Assembly: GCA_944322325.1 (NCBI GenBank)
Contig: CALUOQ010000001.1
Span: 1-64,000, forward strand
DNA length: 64,000 bases
Origin: an uncultured Alloprevotella sp.
GTDB lineage: Bacteria > Bacteroidota > Bacteroidia > Bacteroidales > Bacteroidaceae
Direction: 5' to 3'
The notes below the pieces were generated by a model. It saw nothing but the letters and a program-made list of their open reading frames with translations. It was not told the origin of the DNA and searched no databases. A program made the translations under genes and the position numbers. Shown one piece after another: positions 63,495-64,000 of the stretch. The first letter of the stretch is position 1. The number at the start of each line of letters is the position of its first letter.

Positions 63495-64000
63495 TCAGTG
63501 GCGCATCAGCTCCACCAGCGTGCGGAGGCCCTTGATTTTCTCCCCGGCCACGGCACGCAGGGCGGCGCGCACTTTCGCGCGGTCAACGGAGACGTAGGCG
63601 TAGCGGTCCTTCACGTCGATGCGGCCCAGGTCGTCCGCGCGGAGGCCGCCCTTCTTGCAAAAGAAGCCGACGAGGTCCGCCTTGCTGATTTTGTCCTTAC
63701 GTCCCTTGCCGACGTAGACGGTGACCCAGCGCGGCTCCACGGGCGACAGGGGCGGCTGGGCGGGCACGTAGTCCTCGGGCTGACAGTCGAGGTAGTCGGG
63801 CAACGCCTCCTTGGGGTTGATGAGAAAGTAGCTTTGCCCACCGGCCTCCCAACGGCCCGTACGCCCCGTACGGTGGACGTAGGCGTTGCGGTCGGCCGGC
63901 AAGTGGTAGTGGACGACGGCCTCGACCTCGGGAATGTCGAGCCCGCGCGCGGCGAGGTCGGTCGAGACGAGCACATTGCTGCACCCGCTGCGAAACTTGT
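63495..64000 (-). CDS. DEAD-box RNA helicase, C-terminal part (DbpA-like)
   Basis: The gene runs off the window edge; only the last 168 residues are seen. They begin in the helicase C domain with [20 protein letters not shown] (motif V) and [10 protein letters not shown] (motif VI). A C-terminal RNA-binding domain follows ([38 protein letters not shown]), like the DbpA RNA-recognition fold that targets 23S rRNA. It probably acts in ribosome assembly. It ends upstream of the B6-A3 cassette. The GTG at 63974 is internal, not a start. Confidence 0.9.
   Translation of the reverse strand, partial: KFRSGCSNVLVSTDLAARGLDIPEVEAVVHYHLPADRNAYVHRTGRTGRWEAGGQSYFLINPKEALPDYLDCQPEDYVPAQPPLSPVEPRWVTVYVGKGRKDKISKADLVGFFCKKGGLRADDLGRIDVKDRYAYVSVDRAKVRAALRAVAGEKIKGLRTLVELMRH

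Overview
The window is chromosomal DNA from a high-GC member of the Bacteroidales, most likely Prevotellaceae-like. The evidence is the beta-epsilon-first ATP synthase operon, the short Bacteroidetes RpoD, TAnnTTTG promoters with weak or absent Shine-Dalgarno sites, DUF6452/DUF6048/DUF4199 families, a subclass A2-type class A beta-lactamase, and GG-Bacteroidales peptide machinery. Species cannot be told from the sequence alone.

Layout. 1-9.7 kb: tRNA-Gly(CCC), an NhaD Na+/H+ antiporter, 6-phosphofructokinase and a complete F1Fo ATP synthase operon (atpD-C-[membrane protein]-B-E-F-H-A-G). 9.9-20.5 kb: pyrK-pyrD, trigger factor-clpP-clpX (protein folding and turnover), recQ, a DegP/HtrA protease and rpoD. 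20.5-22.6 kb: a cassette of a small secreted protein, an HPr-kinase-like ATPase, an S24/S26-type peptidase and a PqqD-like protein. 22.8-29.0 kb (minus strand): a WecA/MraY-type phosphotransferase, then a tightly overlapping seven-gene operon (DUF4199, GT2, DUF6452, DUF6048, mntP, apbE, Crp/Fnr regulator).

29.4-38.7 kb is accessory locus 1. A divergent erythromycin-esterase-like lipoprotein faces an operon encoding a GT2 / polypeptide-GalNAc-transferase-like / LanC-like fusion, a radical SAM-SPASM maturase and a 94-residue double-glycine precursor with a Cys cluster and a Thr-Pro repeat. A TonB-receptor-like outer membrane protein follows. 38.8-42.9 kb: class A beta-lactamase, TPR protein and a solute-binding lipoprotein. 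43-55.4 kb: pgk, nth, riboflavin synthase, a TolC-MacA-MacB efflux operon with a LytS/LytTR two-component system, cysK, and a GGGtGRT/NifU-like pair.

55.8-63.1 kb is accessory locus 2. It holds a second erythromycin-esterase-like protein and an operon encoding a LanC-like protein, GT4, GT2, an unrecognised 279-residue protein with an internal duplication, and two related small membrane proteins. The 3' part of a DEAD-box helicase gene ends the window.

The most interesting signal is the pair of accessory loci. Both combine LanC-like folds without visible zinc ligands, glycosyltransferases and Ere-like proteins that lack the usual catalytic motif. Both are punctuated by the same dispersed intergenic cassette: a nested palindrome (probable terminator) joined to a TATATTTG promoter. 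Locus 1 looks like a peptide-modification system in which a mucin-like Thr-Pro tract could be O-glycosylated. Locus 2 looks like a related system with a different, larger product and possible self-protection proteins. These functional readings are inferences from domain content and gene order.
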